Both the position numbers and the translations under genes were made by a program. From positions 1 to 64,000 of the forward strand of contig JBHHZJ010000004.1 of assembly GCA_046758005.1 (NCBI GenBank): a stretch of DNA of 64,000 bases. The letters are read 5' to 3'. The stretch's first letter is position 1; each line of letters opens with the position of its first letter. Positions 44,683-53,899 of this stretch are shown here, one piece after another. Origin of the DNA: JBHHZJ01 sp046758005 (GTDB lineage Bacteria > Pseudomonadota > Alphaproteobacteria > Kiloniellales > J153). The notes beneath the pieces were generated by a model. The model ran no database searches. It was not told the origin of the DNA and worked only from the letters and a program-made list of their open reading frames with translations.

Positions 44683-46167
44683 CTACGACACGCCTGGCGC
44701 CATCCGGTGAACGATCTCGGCCAAGCGCTTGATGCCCGGGGCGATCTTTTCGGCCGGAATCGAGGAAAAGCCGAGCCGGAAGTAGTTGCGCGGCGGGTTG
44801 GCGGCGGAAAAGAAGATCGAGCCGGGCTCGATCACGATCCCGTCCTGCAACGCCGCGCGCGCCAGATGCTCTGCGTCCAGCTCTTCCGGTCCGCGCACCC
44901 AGTAGCTCGTGCCGCCGAAGGACGGGGTCGTGGCGCTGTCCGGCAGGTAGCGGCCCAGCGCCTCGCCGAGCGCCTCCCAGCGGCTGTGATACACGCGCTG
45001 CAGGCGGTGAACCAGGGCATCGTAGTATCCGCCGGAGACCAACAGCGCCACCGTCCGCTGATTGTTGGACGGCGGGTGGCGCAGGATCAGGCGCCTGAGC
45101 AGCCGGGCCTCCCTTATGAATTGGGCGGAGGCGACCAGATAACCGATGCGCAGGCCGGGCGCTAGGCTCTTCGAAAAGGAGCCGACGTAGATCACCGACT
45201 GGTCCTTGTCCATGGACTTCAGGGCCGACGTGGGCGAACTGACGAAGTTGGCTTCCGCCTCGTAGTCGTCCTCGACGACGGAGAAACCGTGGCGGCTGGC
45301 CATGTCGAGCAGGGCGACCCGACGCTCCATGGGCATGGTCACCGTGGTCGGCGACTGGTGGCTCGGCGTGACGTAGACGCAGTCGCAGCGCTGCAGGGCG
45401 CGGCCCACGGCCATGCCGCCATCGTCCACCGGGATCGGACGCAGGCGCGCCCCGGTCAGGGCGAAGATGTTGCGCGCGTCGACGTAACCGGGATCCTCGA
45501 CGCCGACCGTGGTCTTGGGTCCGGCGAGCAGGTGGGCGACCAGGTAAAGCGCGTTCTGCGCCCCCATGGTCATCAGGATCTCGTCGGGTCCCGCGCGTAT
45601 CCCGCGCCGGGGCAGGACGCGTGTGCGCACCTCCTCGATGAGCACGGGGTCGTCCTCGTCGAAGCTGTCCTCGGTCCAGCGGTGGATCGCCTGCACGCCG
45701 AGCGCCTGCCGGGAGCAAATGCGCCAGGCGGCCACCGGGAACAGCGCCGGGTCGGTCTGCCCGTAGATGAACGGGTACGGATATTGGCGCCAGTTCTTGG
45801 GCTTGCTGAGCTGGCGCTGATCCGAGGGATGGATTTGCAGGCGTCGCTGCCAGTCGGGGGCACTGCGCGCCTCGCTCGCCTGCTGCGACGGTGCGGAGGT
45901 CGGCGCCCGGCCGGCCAGCATCTCCGTATTGACAAAGTAGCCGACGCGCTCGCGCGAGACCAGGAAACCCTCGTCGGCGAGGGCCTGGTAGGCTAGGACC
46001 ACGGTGTTGCGCGACATCCCCAGGGCGTGCGCCAGCCGGCGGCACGAGGGAAGCGGATCGTCAGGCGGCAGCCGGCCGTCGAGGATCGCTTCGACGAGGT
46101 GCCGGCGCAGCTGCGCCTGCAGCCCGACCTCGCCGTCATGGCGGACCGGAAAGATAAGCTCGCGCAC
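44683..46167 (-). CDS. MocR-type (GntR-aminotransferase) transcriptional regulator
   Basis: 494 residues from a GTG with gaggtc upstream. Winged-helix GntR domain in residues 1-80 (PSCRRLAHALGMSRNTVVLAY is the recognition part) joined to a class I aminotransferase-fold domain with the PLP Lys333 in GSFSKSLAPG and Asp/Glu at EDDYEAE (about 300). MocR proteins bind PLP and an amine/amino acid effector; relatives include GabR, PdxR and TauR. The longer frame upstream (255 bases) is not family sequence. Possible regulator of the ABC importer or of the taurine/amine genes in this window (inference). Confidence 0.9.
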   Translation of the reverse strand: MRELIFPVRHDGEVGLQAQLRRHLVEAILDGRLPPDDPLPSCRRLAHALGMSRNTVVLAYQALADEGFLVSRERVGYFVNTEMLAGRAPTSAPSQQASEARSAPDWQRRLQIHPSDQRQLSKPKNWRQYPYPFIYGQTDPALFPVAAWRICSRQALGVQAIHRWTEDSFDEDDPVLIEEVRTRVLPRRGIRAGPDEILMTMGAQNALYLVAHLLAGPKTTVGVEDPGYVDARNIFALTGARLRPIPVDDGGMAVGRALQRCDCVYVTPSHQSPTTVTMPMERRVALLDMASRHGFSVVEDDYEAEANFVSSPTSALKSMDKDQSVIYVGSFSKSLAPGLRIGYLVASAQFIREARLLRRLILRHPPSNNQRTVALLVSGGYYDALVHRLQRVYHSRWEALGEALGRYLPDSATTPSFGGTSYWVRGPEELDAEHLARAALQDGIVIEPGSIFFSAANPPRNYFRLGFSSIPAEKIAPGIKRLAEIVHRMAPGVS

Positions 46168-46211
46168 TCCCGACCTCGATCCTCGCCCTGGCCTCACTCT
46201 GGTGGCCCGGC

Positions 46212-46227
46212 TGGCCCCAAGGGGCCA
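46212..46227. promoter_or_regulatory. Palindrome upstream of the MocR-type gene, candidate operator
   Basis: tggcccc and ggggcca (7-bp arms around aa), with a further ctggcc just beyond at 46228-46233. It lies about 45 bases before the regulator's start codon, a typical position for autoregulation by MocR proteins, which often use repeated half-sites. Confidence 0.35.
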
Positions 46228-46301
46228 CTGGCCATTATCATACGGCCCGGAGACGCGCCCGAACAAGCCGACCGTGGCTGGCCGGGACCAGGCAATGACG
46301 G

Positions 46302-46775
46302 TCACAACCGGGCGCGGGCGATGGCCTGAAAGTGCCGGACGGCCGCCGATCCCTCGGTTTGGCACCAGGCGCGGAACCCGCCGAGCCCGCGGTTGGCCCA
46401 TTCCCGGTCGGCGGCGACCCAACCGGCGATGCGCTGCGCCTTGGCTTGCTCCGGGGTCAGACCATAGTGCGCCGTCAGTTGGGCCAGTTCGCGCCGGAAA
46501 CCGAATTCGACCTCGGGCGTGAGCACGCCGCAGTAGCTCGTCACGGCGTAGTCATAGACCACGTCGCGCAGGCTCCGCGCCCCGGACTCAGCCCGGTACG
46601 CGGCCGCAAGCACCAGGGCAGCGCCCAGGACCGGCCGCAGCAGCGCCGAGATCCGGCGGCGCTTTCGGGTCACTCGGCCCGCTCCCGGGGCGGGCCCGCC
46701 ACCGCCGGCGTCCTCGTGAGCGCGAAAAAAACGAATGCCGTTCCGACAGTTGCCCAATGTCCGGGCGTTCAGCAT
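46302..46775 (-). CDS. Exported or anchored small protein of unknown function
   Basis: 157 residues from the ATG preceded by gggagg. The frame also allows an ATG 21 bases upstream with ggaggg, and a GTG at 46673 that would give 123 residues. A hydrophobic segment (PVLGAALVLAAAY) in the N-terminal third leads to a soluble domain with VTSYCGVLTPEVEFGF and ANRGLGGFRAWCQTEG, motifs I take to be a conserved hypothetical family of alphaproteobacteria (two Cys, likely exported). Function unknown. Sits between the importer promoter region and the MocR gene. Confidence 0.65.
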   Translation of the reverse strand: MLNARTLGNCRNGIRFFRAHEDAGGGGPAPGAGRVTRKRRRISALLRPVLGAALVLAAAYRAESGARSLRDVVYDYAVTSYCGVLTPEVEFGFRRELAQLTAHYGLTPEQAKAQRIAGWVAADREWANRGLGGFRAWCQTEGSAAVRHFQAIARARL

Positions 46776-47283
46776 ACGCACCTCCCGTACTGGCATTTCG
46801 GCCCTCCGGCGCCAGGCTTGGAATCAGGCCGGGGCGAGGCAATCGAGGATCGCGAAACCGGGCACGCCGTCCTCGCGTTCGCCGCTATGCATCGCGATCT
46901 TAACACCGGCGCGCCGCGAATGTGTCGCCACGCGGGCCTTGGCCCCACGCAAAATGTGCAATTGGCCCTAGATTGCCTGGAGCCGGACCTCTACTCTGAT
47001 TACGCGGGTGAGAAACCCGTGCCGGGCGGTGGTGCGGGCAACGACAAACGGTTGTCGTTCAGCCCGACGGAAACGGCTGGGACGTGTGTCGAACGTGTGG
47101 CGGCAAAAAAAGGGCCATGCGACGATTCCAGGGAGGCGTGTGCGGCGGCGATTATTGCGCGAAGGCTTCAACGCACAAGCGCCGTTCGGCGCACGGAGAG
47201 AGCGAACCGCGGGCGTTGCTGTGCCGTGAGACGTCGGGCTCGGTGCGACAGGAACCAACCAGCAACAAACAGGGAGCGATATC
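46776..47283. other. 508-base divergent intergenic region before the ABC importer
   Basis: No convincing gene on either strand. The rightward importer promoter should be here, with a gggagcg ribosome-binding site just before 47284. A ttggccc element near 46961 resembles the MocR-proximal ctggccc, but the similarity is only a few bases. Confidence 0.4.
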
Positions 47284-48459
47284 GTGACCAAGATAAGCAA
47301 ATCTCGAACCAGCAGTGAGCTCACGCAGCGTGCGGCCAGGGCCTTCACCCGCCGCACGCTCATGAAGGGCGCCGCCGCGGCGGGCGCCGTGGCGGCCGTC
47401 GGCCCGTTCGTAATCGGCGCCGAGGCGCGTGCGGCCGCGCGCGAGCTCAAGGTCATGATCTGGTCGGACTACATCCCGGACGAATTCAAGGACAAATTCG
47501 AGTCGAAGACCGGCCTGACGCTCAAGGTCACCGGCTACGGCTCGAACGAGGAGCTCATCAACAAGATCAAGGCCACCAAGGGCCGCGGCTTCGACCTGAT
47601 CGGGCCGACCTCGGTCCGCATGCTGCAGTGGAAGGACCTGGCACTGCTCCAGCCCTGGGACATGAGCCGGGTACCCACGGACCGCATCCTCAAGCCGATG
47701 CTGCAAACCTCTATCGATCACGGCAGTTGGGACGGCAAGAATTACCACCTGCCGTACCTGTGGGGCACCGAAGCGCTGGCCTGGCGCACCGACAAGTGGT
47801 CGCGCGATTACAGGGACCTCACCTACGGCGACATGTACACCGAGGACATGAAGGGCAAGATCATGGGGCGGCCTCATTCGATGATGCTGACCATGGGGCT
47901 CTACCTCGACCGCACGGGCCGGCTGCCGACCAACCGCATGCTCGACGCCTACAAGGACGAGGAAAACATGCGGCGCATCTGGACCGAGATCACCAAGTTC
48001 GCGGTCGAACACAAGCCGTGGGTCAAACAGTTCTGGAACGACGCGGACGCCCAGATCAACGGCTTCATGCAGAACGACGTGGTCCTGGGCCAGTGCTGGG
48101 ACGGGCCGCCGCTGCGCCTGAAGGCGGAGGGCAAGCCCGTCACCTACATGGCGCCGATGGAAGGGGCGCTTACCTGGCTCGACGGTCTGTCAATGCCGAT
48201 CGGGGCCAAGAACATCGACGGCGTCTACGCCTTCCTCGACGTTCTGTACACGCCGGAGAACGGCGGTCTGCTGGCCAACAAGACCGGGTACAACAGCGTC
48301 GCGGTGGACGCCGACAAGCACCTCTCCGCGCAGTCGCAGAAGAACTTCCGCGAGGCCTATCCGCAGGATGCGTTGGAGAAGCTGTGGTGGTGGCCGCCGG
48401 AGCCGACGTGGTACGCCGGCATCCGCGCCGAGTACCGGGACAAGTTCGTCGCGGCGTAA
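47284..48459 (+). CDS. ABC importer substrate-binding protein (polyamine type), Tat signal
   Basis: 391 residues from GTG. A twin-arginine-like signal RRTLMKGAAAAG at about 23-34 and hydrophobic stretch precede a type II periplasmic-binding fold (PotD/SBP_bac_8-like), beginning LKVMIWSDYIPDEF. Family segments include FDLIGPTSVRM and PYLWGTEALAWRTDKW. It likely binds spermidine, putrescine or a related cationic/quaternary amine; the precise ligand cannot be told. First gene of a four-gene importer operon, separated from the ATPase by a strong hairpin. Confidence 0.9.
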   Translation: MTKISKSRTSSELTQRAARAFTRRTLMKGAAAAGAVAAVGPFVIGAEARAAARELKVMIWSDYIPDEFKDKFESKTGLTLKVTGYGSNEELINKIKATKGRGFDLIGPTSVRMLQWKDLALLQPWDMSRVPTDRILKPMLQTSIDHGSWDGKNYHLPYLWGTEALAWRTDKWSRDYRDLTYGDMYTEDMKGKIMGRPHSMMLTMGLYLDRTGRLPTNRMLDAYKDEENMRRIWTEITKFAVEHKPWVKQFWNDADAQINGFMQNDVVLGQCWDGPPLRLKAEGKPVTYMAPMEGALTWLDGLSMPIGAKNIDGVYAFLDVLYTPENGGLLANKTGYNSVAVDADKHLSAQSQKNFREAYPQDALEKLWWWPPEPTWYAGIRAEYRDKFVAA

Positions 48460-48483
48460 GGCCGCGCCGTCGCGCCCGGAGCG

Positions 48484-48511
48484 GGCGCCCCGGCCGCGCG
48501 GCCGGGGCGCC
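48484..48511. promoter_or_regulatory. 12-bp perfect GC hairpin between binding-protein and ATPase genes
   Basis: ggcgccccggcc pairs exactly with ggccggggcgcc around gcgc, with no T-run. In ABC importer operons such hairpins commonly protect the upstream mRNA from 3' decay, so that binding protein is made in excess of ATPase and permeases. It could act as a leaky attenuator instead. Confidence 0.6.
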
Positions 48512-48556
48512 TGCCCGGCGTTCCCCTTGCGAGCGTAGAGGGAGGGGGAAGACCAC

Positions 48557-49648
48557 ATGAGCGCCGACGTCGAACTCGATCATGTGACCATCCGATTCGG
48601 CGACTTCACTGCGGTCGACGACGCCAACCTGCGCATCGAAGACGGGGAGTTCTTCAGCTTCCTCGGGCCGTCCGGCTGCGGAAAGACCACGATTCTGCGC
48701 GCCATTTCCGGCTTTCTCGACCCGAGCGAGGGAGAGGTCCGCATCGGCGGCCGCAACATGTTCGGCATCGGCCCGAACAGGCGGCCGACCGCGCTCATCT
48801 TCCAGAACCTGGCGCTGTTCCCGCTCATGTCGGTGGCCGAGAACATCGCCTTCGGGCTGGAGGTGCGCGGGGTCAGCAAGTACGAACGGCGCAAGCGGGC
48901 CGACGAGCTGCTCAACCTGATCGCGCTGACGGGACAGGGCGACAAGCTGGTCTACGAGCTTTCGGGCGGCCAACGGCAGCGCGTGGCCATCGCCCGGGCG
49001 CTGGCGGTGGAGCCGGAGGTGCTCTTGCTCGACGAGCCGCTCTCGGCGCTTGACCTCAAGCTGCGCCAACACATGCGCACCGAGCTCAGGGCCATCCAGA
49101 GGCGCGTCGGGATCACGTTCATCTACATCACGCACGACCAGGGCGAGGCACTCACCATGTCCGACCGCATCGCGGTCATGAGCCAGGGCATCATCCAGCA
49201 GATCAGCGACGGCGCCACGATTTACGACGACCCCGCCACCGCCTTCGTTGCCTCGTTCGTCGGCCAGAACAACCCGTTTCAGGGCAAGGTGGCGCGCGCC
49301 GATGGCGACTTCGCCCTGATCGAGACCAAATTCGGCCCCCTGCGCGGACGTAACCGCCAGAGCTTGAAAGAGGGTGATGCCGGCATCCTGTTCATCCGGC
49401 CGGAAGCGCTGTCGCTCACCGACGGCGCCGCCAACGGCGAGAACGTGATTGAAAGCGCGGTGATCAACCAGGAATTCGAAGGCCAGTTCGTCCGGGTCTA
49501 CCTGGAAGGCGAAGGATACAAGCCCATCGGCCTGTCGGTGACCAACGACGGCAGCAAGTCGCTGCCGCAGGTGGGGCAAACGGCGAAGGTCGCCTTCGAG
49601 GCCGGTCGTGCGGTCGTGCTACCGGCGGGGGCCTTGGCCGATGAGTGA
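48557..49648 (+). CDS. ABC importer ATPase subunit (PotA-like)
   Basis: 363 residues. Walker A GPSGCGKTT, signature LSGGQRQRVAIARAL, Walker B LLLDEPLSALD, and the switch His in ITHDQGEAL. C-terminal TOBE_2 regulatory domain from about 280. Energises the polyamine-type importer. Strong ribosome-binding site (gggaggggga). Overlaps the first permease gene by 8 bases. Confidence 0.95.
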   Translation: MSADVELDHVTIRFGDFTAVDDANLRIEDGEFFSFLGPSGCGKTTILRAISGFLDPSEGEVRIGGRNMFGIGPNRRPTALIFQNLALFPLMSVAENIAFGLEVRGVSKYERRKRADELLNLIALTGQGDKLVYELSGGQRQRVAIARALAVEPEVLLLDEPLSALDLKLRQHMRTELRAIQRRVGITFIYITHDQGEALTMSDRIAVMSQGIIQQISDGATIYDDPATAFVASFVGQNNPFQGKVARADGDFALIETKFGPLRGRNRQSLKEGDAGILFIRPEALSLTDGAANGENVIESAVINQEFEGQFVRVYLEGEGYKPIGLSVTNDGSKSLPQVGQTAKVAFEAGRAVVLPAGALADE

Positions 49649-50651
49649 ATTCATCGGCCTCTTTCTGGCCGTGCTCCTGGCCCTTCTGGTGGCCCCGCAC
49701 GTGCAGAAGCACGCCGATACCGTATGGACGGGCCTGACCAGATTCACCTTCGTCCAGAGAAACGGCGTCGCCCTGTCCACGTACCTGGTGCTGACGGTGG
49801 TGGTCTGGACCCTGTTCATGATCATCCTGCCGCAGATCTACATGGTGGACTTCTCCTTCCGGCACAATCTGCTGCCGGCGGAGATCGGCGGGCCCAAGGA
49901 CGTCTACACGTTGAAGAATTACGAGTACCTGATCTTCGGCCGGGCGGGCGACGAGGAGCTGTTCAACGTCCTCCACCTGAAGGTATTCGGCCGGACCATC
50001 CTCGCCAGCGTCCTGGTCACCCTCTTCGACTTCGCCGTCTGTTACCCGATCGCCTACTACATGGCGCAGGTCGCCCGCGGCGGCAAATCCCGGCTTCTTG
50101 TGCTCTGTCTGATCCTGCCCTTCTGGGTCAACGAGATCCTGCGCGCCTTCGCGTTCCGGATCCTGTTCGGCACGGGCGGCGTCATCAACGCGGTGCTGAC
50201 GGGACTCGGGTTGGTCGATCAGCCGATCGACTTCCTGAGGGCCGACGTGGGCCTCTATGCCGGCTTGAGCTACGCGTACATCCTGCTGATGATCTTCCCG
50301 ATCTACAACGCGATCGAGAGCCTGGACCACAATCAGATCGAGGCGGCCCGCGATCTCGGCAGCCCCTGGTGGCGGATCCATTTCCGTGTCGTGATGCCGC
50401 ACGCCAAGCCGGGTATCGCCTCCGGGTGCACGATGGTCTTCATGCTGTCCGCCGGCGCGCTTGCGGTCCCGCAGATCCTCGGCGGGCCGAGCAGCCTGTG
50501 GTTCACCCAGATCATCTATCAGTGGTTCAACACGGGCGGCAACTGGCCGCAGGGCTCCGCATACGCCTTTGTTCTGCTGGTGTCGTCCATCGTGTTCGTG
50601 CTGGCCGTGATGCGGATCTTCAAGGTCAAGCTGGGGGAGATCGCGAAATGA
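49641..50651 (+). CDS. ABC importer permease (PotB-like)
   Basis: 336 residues, six or more helices with an extra N-terminal one (SEFIGLFLAVLLALLVAP). The BPD_transp_1 EAA loop is at AARDLGSPWWRIHFRVVMPHAKPG. Translationally coupled on both sides: its ATG lies inside the end of the ATPase gene, and its TGA overlaps the next ATG. One of two inner-membrane channel subunits of the importer. Confidence 0.93.
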   Translation: MSEFIGLFLAVLLALLVAPHVQKHADTVWTGLTRFTFVQRNGVALSTYLVLTVVVWTLFMIILPQIYMVDFSFRHNLLPAEIGGPKDVYTLKNYEYLIFGRAGDEELFNVLHLKVFGRTILASVLVTLFDFAVCYPIAYYMAQVARGGKSRLLVLCLILPFWVNEILRAFAFRILFGTGGVINAVLTGLGLVDQPIDFLRADVGLYAGLSYAYILLMIFPIYNAIESLDHNQIEAARDLGSPWWRIHFRVVMPHAKPGIASGCTMVFMLSAGALAVPQILGGPSSLWFTQIIYQWFNTGGNWPQGSAYAFVLLVSSIVFVLAVMRIFKVKLGEIAK

Positions 50652-51550
50652 GGTCCGCGACCGTCATGAAGGTCATGGTCGGCTTCTACATCGTGCTGTT
50701 CTTCGGCTACCTGTTCGGCCCCCTGGTCATGATGGGGACCGCCGCTTTCAACAACAGCTCCTTCCCCCAGGTGACGCCGTGGGAAGGATTTACCCTTAGG
50801 TGGTTCGGAGAGATCGTGCGGCAAAGCAACATGGTCGAGGGCATCACCAACAGCCTGTGGATCGGCCTGGGCGTGGTCTTCCTCGCGGTGCCCATCGGCC
50901 TGGCCGCCGCGCTGATGATGACCCAGATCTACGAGCGGGTCCGTCCCATCTATTACACCATCGTGGTCTCGCCGGTGCTGACGCCGGGCGTGATCCTCGG
51001 GATTTCGACCCTGGTGTTCTGGGACAAACTGGGCACCCTGGCCCAAGCGGAGTACGAGTCCCTTTATTACAATGGGATGTTCCTGACGATCATCGGCCAA
51101 TCCACCTTCATTTCCGCCTATTGCATGCTCGTGTTCCTGGCCCGGCTGCAGCGCTTCGACCGGACCCAGGAGGAGGCCGCCCTGGACCTCGGCGCGACCC
51201 ACGCCCAGGTGTTCTGGAAGATTCTGATCCCCTTCCTCAGGCCGGCGATTTTCTCCGCCGCGGTCCTGGCGTTTTTGACCTCGTTCGAGAACTACAACAC
51301 GACCGTGTTCACCATCCAGGCGGACAGTACGCTCACCACCGTGCTGGCCGGCAAGGTCAGGCTGGGCACCAAGCCGGACATCAGCGCGCTCGCCGTGATC
51401 ATCGTCGCGATCACGCTGCTTGGGGCGGTGACGCACGAGATCATGCGCCGGCGCGAGATGGCCAAGCAAGAAGTGGCGCGGGAAGCCGCGAAACGGGCCG
51501 AGGCCGCCGCGGACATGCAACTCGCGGCGCGGCCCCTCACCGCCTCGTAG
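50648..51550 (+). CDS. ABC importer permease (PotC-like)
   Basis: 300 residues, six helices. The EAA loop is AALDLGATHAQVFWKILIPFLRP, and FENYNTTVFTI shows the typical PotC end region. A basic/Ala-rich cytoplasmic tail follows the last helix. The ATG overlaps the stop of the first permease gene (ATGA). It completes a binding protein-ATPase-permease-permease set. Confidence 0.93.
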   Translation: MRSATVMKVMVGFYIVLFFGYLFGPLVMMGTAAFNNSSFPQVTPWEGFTLRWFGEIVRQSNMVEGITNSLWIGLGVVFLAVPIGLAAALMMTQIYERVRPIYYTIVVSPVLTPGVILGISTLVFWDKLGTLAQAEYESLYYNGMFLTIIGQSTFISAYCMLVFLARLQRFDRTQEEAALDLGATHAQVFWKILIPFLRPAIFSAAVLAFLTSFENYNTTVFTIQADSTLTTVLAGKVRLGTKPDISALAVIIVAITLLGAVTHEIMRRREMAKQEVAREAAKRAEAAADMQLAARPLTAS

Positions 51551-51606
51551 GGTCGAGGCGACCGCTCCGGGCACGGCCGCGGTTCGACGCCCGAAGGAGG
51601 CTGACG

Positions 51607-51960
51607 ATGCGCAAAAAAACAGGGGCGCTTGCCTTGCTCCTCGTCGCCTATGCTGCCGCGGCCGCCGCACAGGCGTGCGAGGACGGCCAGGTCCTCAATC
51701 CCGGCGAGAGCTGTATTGTCACCGTCAAATGGGGCCATGACCACACGATCACCGGCGCGTTTCCGGCCAACGGCGAAAACTACATCGAGTTCAGCCACGT
51801 CGAAGGCCAATGCAATGTGGCCCTGTTCGGGCCCGCCGAGGGCCTGCTCGGACCGGACCAGCCGCCGCTCAAGAGCGCCGCTCCCGGCGAGTACCACCTG
51901 TTCACGCGCGCGATCACGGTGGCAAAGCAAACCTGCAGATATCGCGTCGCCGTCGACTGA
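51607..51960 (+). CDS. Small exported four-Cys protein of unknown function
   Basis: 117 residues. A signal peptide (about 1-22, ending AAAQA) is followed by a beta-rich domain with four Cys residues in CEDGQVLNPGESC, QCNVALF and KQTCRYRV, suggesting two disulfides. Excellent ribosome-binding site aaggagg. It lies 56 bases behind the second permease and so may be carried on the importer transcript. A role as an accessory periplasmic protein is possible, but no family was recognised. Confidence 0.68.
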   Translation: MRKKTGALALLLVAYAAAAAAQACEDGQVLNPGESCIVTVKWGHDHTITGAFPANGENYIEFSHVEGQCNVALFGPAEGLLGPDQPPLKSAAPGEYHLFTRAITVAKQTCRYRVAVD

Positions 51961-52014
51961 ACGCCGAACTTCTCTGATGGGGCGCCCGCGACGGTTCGGC
52001 GGCTGCGCAGCCGG

Positions 52015-52051
52015 ATCACGACTTTCTCGGAAAAAATCACGACTTTGTGAT
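52015..52051. promoter_or_regulatory. Direct repeat and inverted repeat upstream of a large membrane-protein gene
   Basis: atcacgacttt occurs twice, starting 21 bases apart (two helical turns), and the second copy extends to the inverted repeat atcac-6-gtgat. It sits about 150 bases before the next gene, beside a cggctgcgcagccg palindrome. The region 51961-52192 holds no gene. Confidence 0.45.
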
Positions 52052-52192
52052 CGCCGTCACTGCGGGTTCGCCCGCGCCTCCCAAAATAGCGAGAGCAGAT
52101 AACCGATCCTGCCGGTGTGGTTCCCGGTGAAGGCCGCGCCGAACGCACTCCGGTCTGACATGAGCCGGGGAGAAGTTACGGGAGGTTTGTCA

Positions 52193-53899
52193 ATGGGTAC
52201 GATCGAAGATCTCACTCCTTGGATCGGCGCGTCAATCGTCGTCGCCGTCGCGATTTCCCACTTCAACGCTCCGCCGCCGCCACGGCCGCACCTGCCCAAG
52301 GGCGTGCCCCGTTTGGTGGGCACCATGGTCAAGTGGTTCAAGGCCGGGGATGAGCGTGCCGGGAGCCTGCTCGCTTACTATCCGCCGCCGCGCGCGAACA
52401 CGACCCTGCTCAAGTTCGAGCTTTGCCGGGCGGCTTACGTGGTGCTCGGGCTCGTAATCTACCTCACTCTTAACGCGGCCCCGATCGTGCGCGGACAGTT
52501 CGAACAGATCATGGTTATCGCCAGCGGCGTCATTCCGGGTGCCGAGGCCATTTCCTTGGCGCAGGCCGGACCCCTGGTCCTCGGTTTCATCGTCGCGGTG
52601 ATCCTTCCCGCCATGCCGCCGTTCAAGGGCGCCGACGAGAGCATACGGCGCGCGCTCTACGAGGGCGCTTCGATCCCGGCCCGCCAGCTTCGCGAGAGCT
52701 CCCGCTTGAAAGAGGCGGAGTACGAGCCGGATCAACAGCTGTTGGAACGGGTGCGCCACAAGCTGGCGCCCGAGGGCTTCGATCCCTCGGACATCGTCTA
52801 CAAGCCGGGGAAACCGACGACCCGCTCCCTGTGGACCAAGTGCTGCCTGCTGATCCAGCACATGCGGGATTGGCAAGTGGACAACAGGTACTCGACCGCA
52901 TTCGCCGTGCTCGCGGAGCCGGACGGGGGGACCCGAAGCATCGAGCGGATCGAGCAGGCCCACGCCGCGCTCATGGGCGATGCGAAGGCGTGTCTCAAGG
53001 CCCTGCGCGAGCAGCGCCACGCCCCCGAGACCGCCGAGCGCGAGGAGAAATTCCGCCGGAATTGCAAGGACCTCCTGCTCATGGTCTACCATCTGCTCAG
53101 CCGTGTCTCGCTTCACTCCCATTACAGCGACCGGGAGCGTGTCCGCTGTATGGGCGAGATCGGCTTCCGGTTGCAGCCGGATCGGGGCGGGCCCGTCCCG
53201 GACGGCCACGACCTGGCGTACCTGGGCATCCTGTTGGGGGCAGTCCTTATGCTGCCGTTGTCGTTCGTGCTCGGCTTCACCAAGGCTTTGATCATCGCGG
53301 CGATCATGTATTCCGTCGTGCTCATGCCCGTGATGCTGGCGCACTGGTTCCACGGCTTCACCGGTGGCGCGCAACGGCTGGCGTTCCCGATCGTCTCGGG
53401 CCTCGCGGCCGCCTCGGTGGGCGCGGCGATCGGTATAGTCTGCTTCGAGTCCGGCGATCTCATGGCGGGCTGGGAGCGCTACGCGGCAAGGTCCTATCCG
53501 TGGAGCGCGCTGCACGCCCTGCTCTCCGCGCTGATCGCCTGGCGCATGGGGGCCGGCAGCTACCCCGACAGCAGAAGACTCACGGGACTCGCCCGCTACA
53601 GGGAATGGGGCAGCCTGCGTGACGCGGCGATTTTCGCCGTAGCGGTTGCGGTGTTGATGACGCAGTACGTCCTGCCGAGGTTCGCCACGCTGATCGACAA
53701 GCCGGACATCGCGACCGACCCGGTGCGCGTGGCCATCGGCACACTGGCCGCCGCCGTCATCGGCTTCCTGGTGCCCACATGGTACCGCGCAAACCTCCGC
53801 CGGATGGCGACGCACGCCGATACCGCCCCGCCGGCGCCGGATCGTGTTGATCCGGCCCCGCCGCACGCCTCGCCGGAACGGCTGCGGCCCGCGGCGTGA
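52193..53899 (+). CDS. Large multi-spanning membrane protein of unknown function
   Basis: 568 residues from an ATG with gggagg 7 bases upstream. Three N-terminal helices (about 10-30, 93-120, 140-165), then a long cytoplasmic region of about 200 residues rich in charged residues, then five to six more helices ending before a Pro/Ala-rich cytoplasmic tail. No transporter or receptor motif was recognised. The gene appears monocistronic with a candidate operator upstream. The central charged region contains VRHKLAPEGFDPSDI and HMRDWQVDNRYSTAF, which could be useful search seeds. Confidence 0.72.
   Translation: MGTIEDLTPWIGASIVVAVAISHFNAPPPPRPHLPKGVPRLVGTMVKWFKAGDERAGSLLAYYPPPRANTTLLKFELCRAAYVVLGLVIYLTLNAAPIVRGQFEQIMVIASGVIPGAEAISLAQAGPLVLGFIVAVILPAMPPFKGADESIRRALYEGASIPARQLRESSRLKEAEYEPDQQLLERVRHKLAPEGFDPSDIVYKPGKPTTRSLWTKCCLLIQHMRDWQVDNRYSTAFAVLAEPDGGTRSIERIEQAHAALMGDAKACLKALREQRHAPETAEREEKFRRNCKDLLLMVYHLLSRVSLHSHYSDRERVRCMGEIGFRLQPDRGGPVPDGHDLAYLGILLGAVLMLPLSFVLGFTKALIIAAIMYSVVLMPVMLAHWFHGFTGGAQRLAFPIVSGLAAASVGAAIGIVCFESGDLMAGWERYAARSYPWSALHALLSALIAWRMGAGSYPDSRRLTGLARYREWGSLRDAAIFAVAVAVLMTQYVLPRFATLIDKPDIATDPVRVAIGTLAAAVIGFLVPTWYRANLRRMATHADTAPPAPDRVDPAPPHASPERLRPAA

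Noticed and set aside
43070..46045. A 991-codon frame overlapping the kinase and MocR genes on the same strand
   Set aside because: Out-of-frame with two genes that have full-length family matches by motif.
46935..46985. Second MocR-type half-site before the importer
   Set aside because: Only about six bases resemble the ctggccc element; too little to claim a regulator site.
51985..52014. Palindrome cggctgcgcagccg as a terminator of the importer operon
   Set aside because: No T-run follows and the arms are short; more likely part of regulatory DNA or chance.
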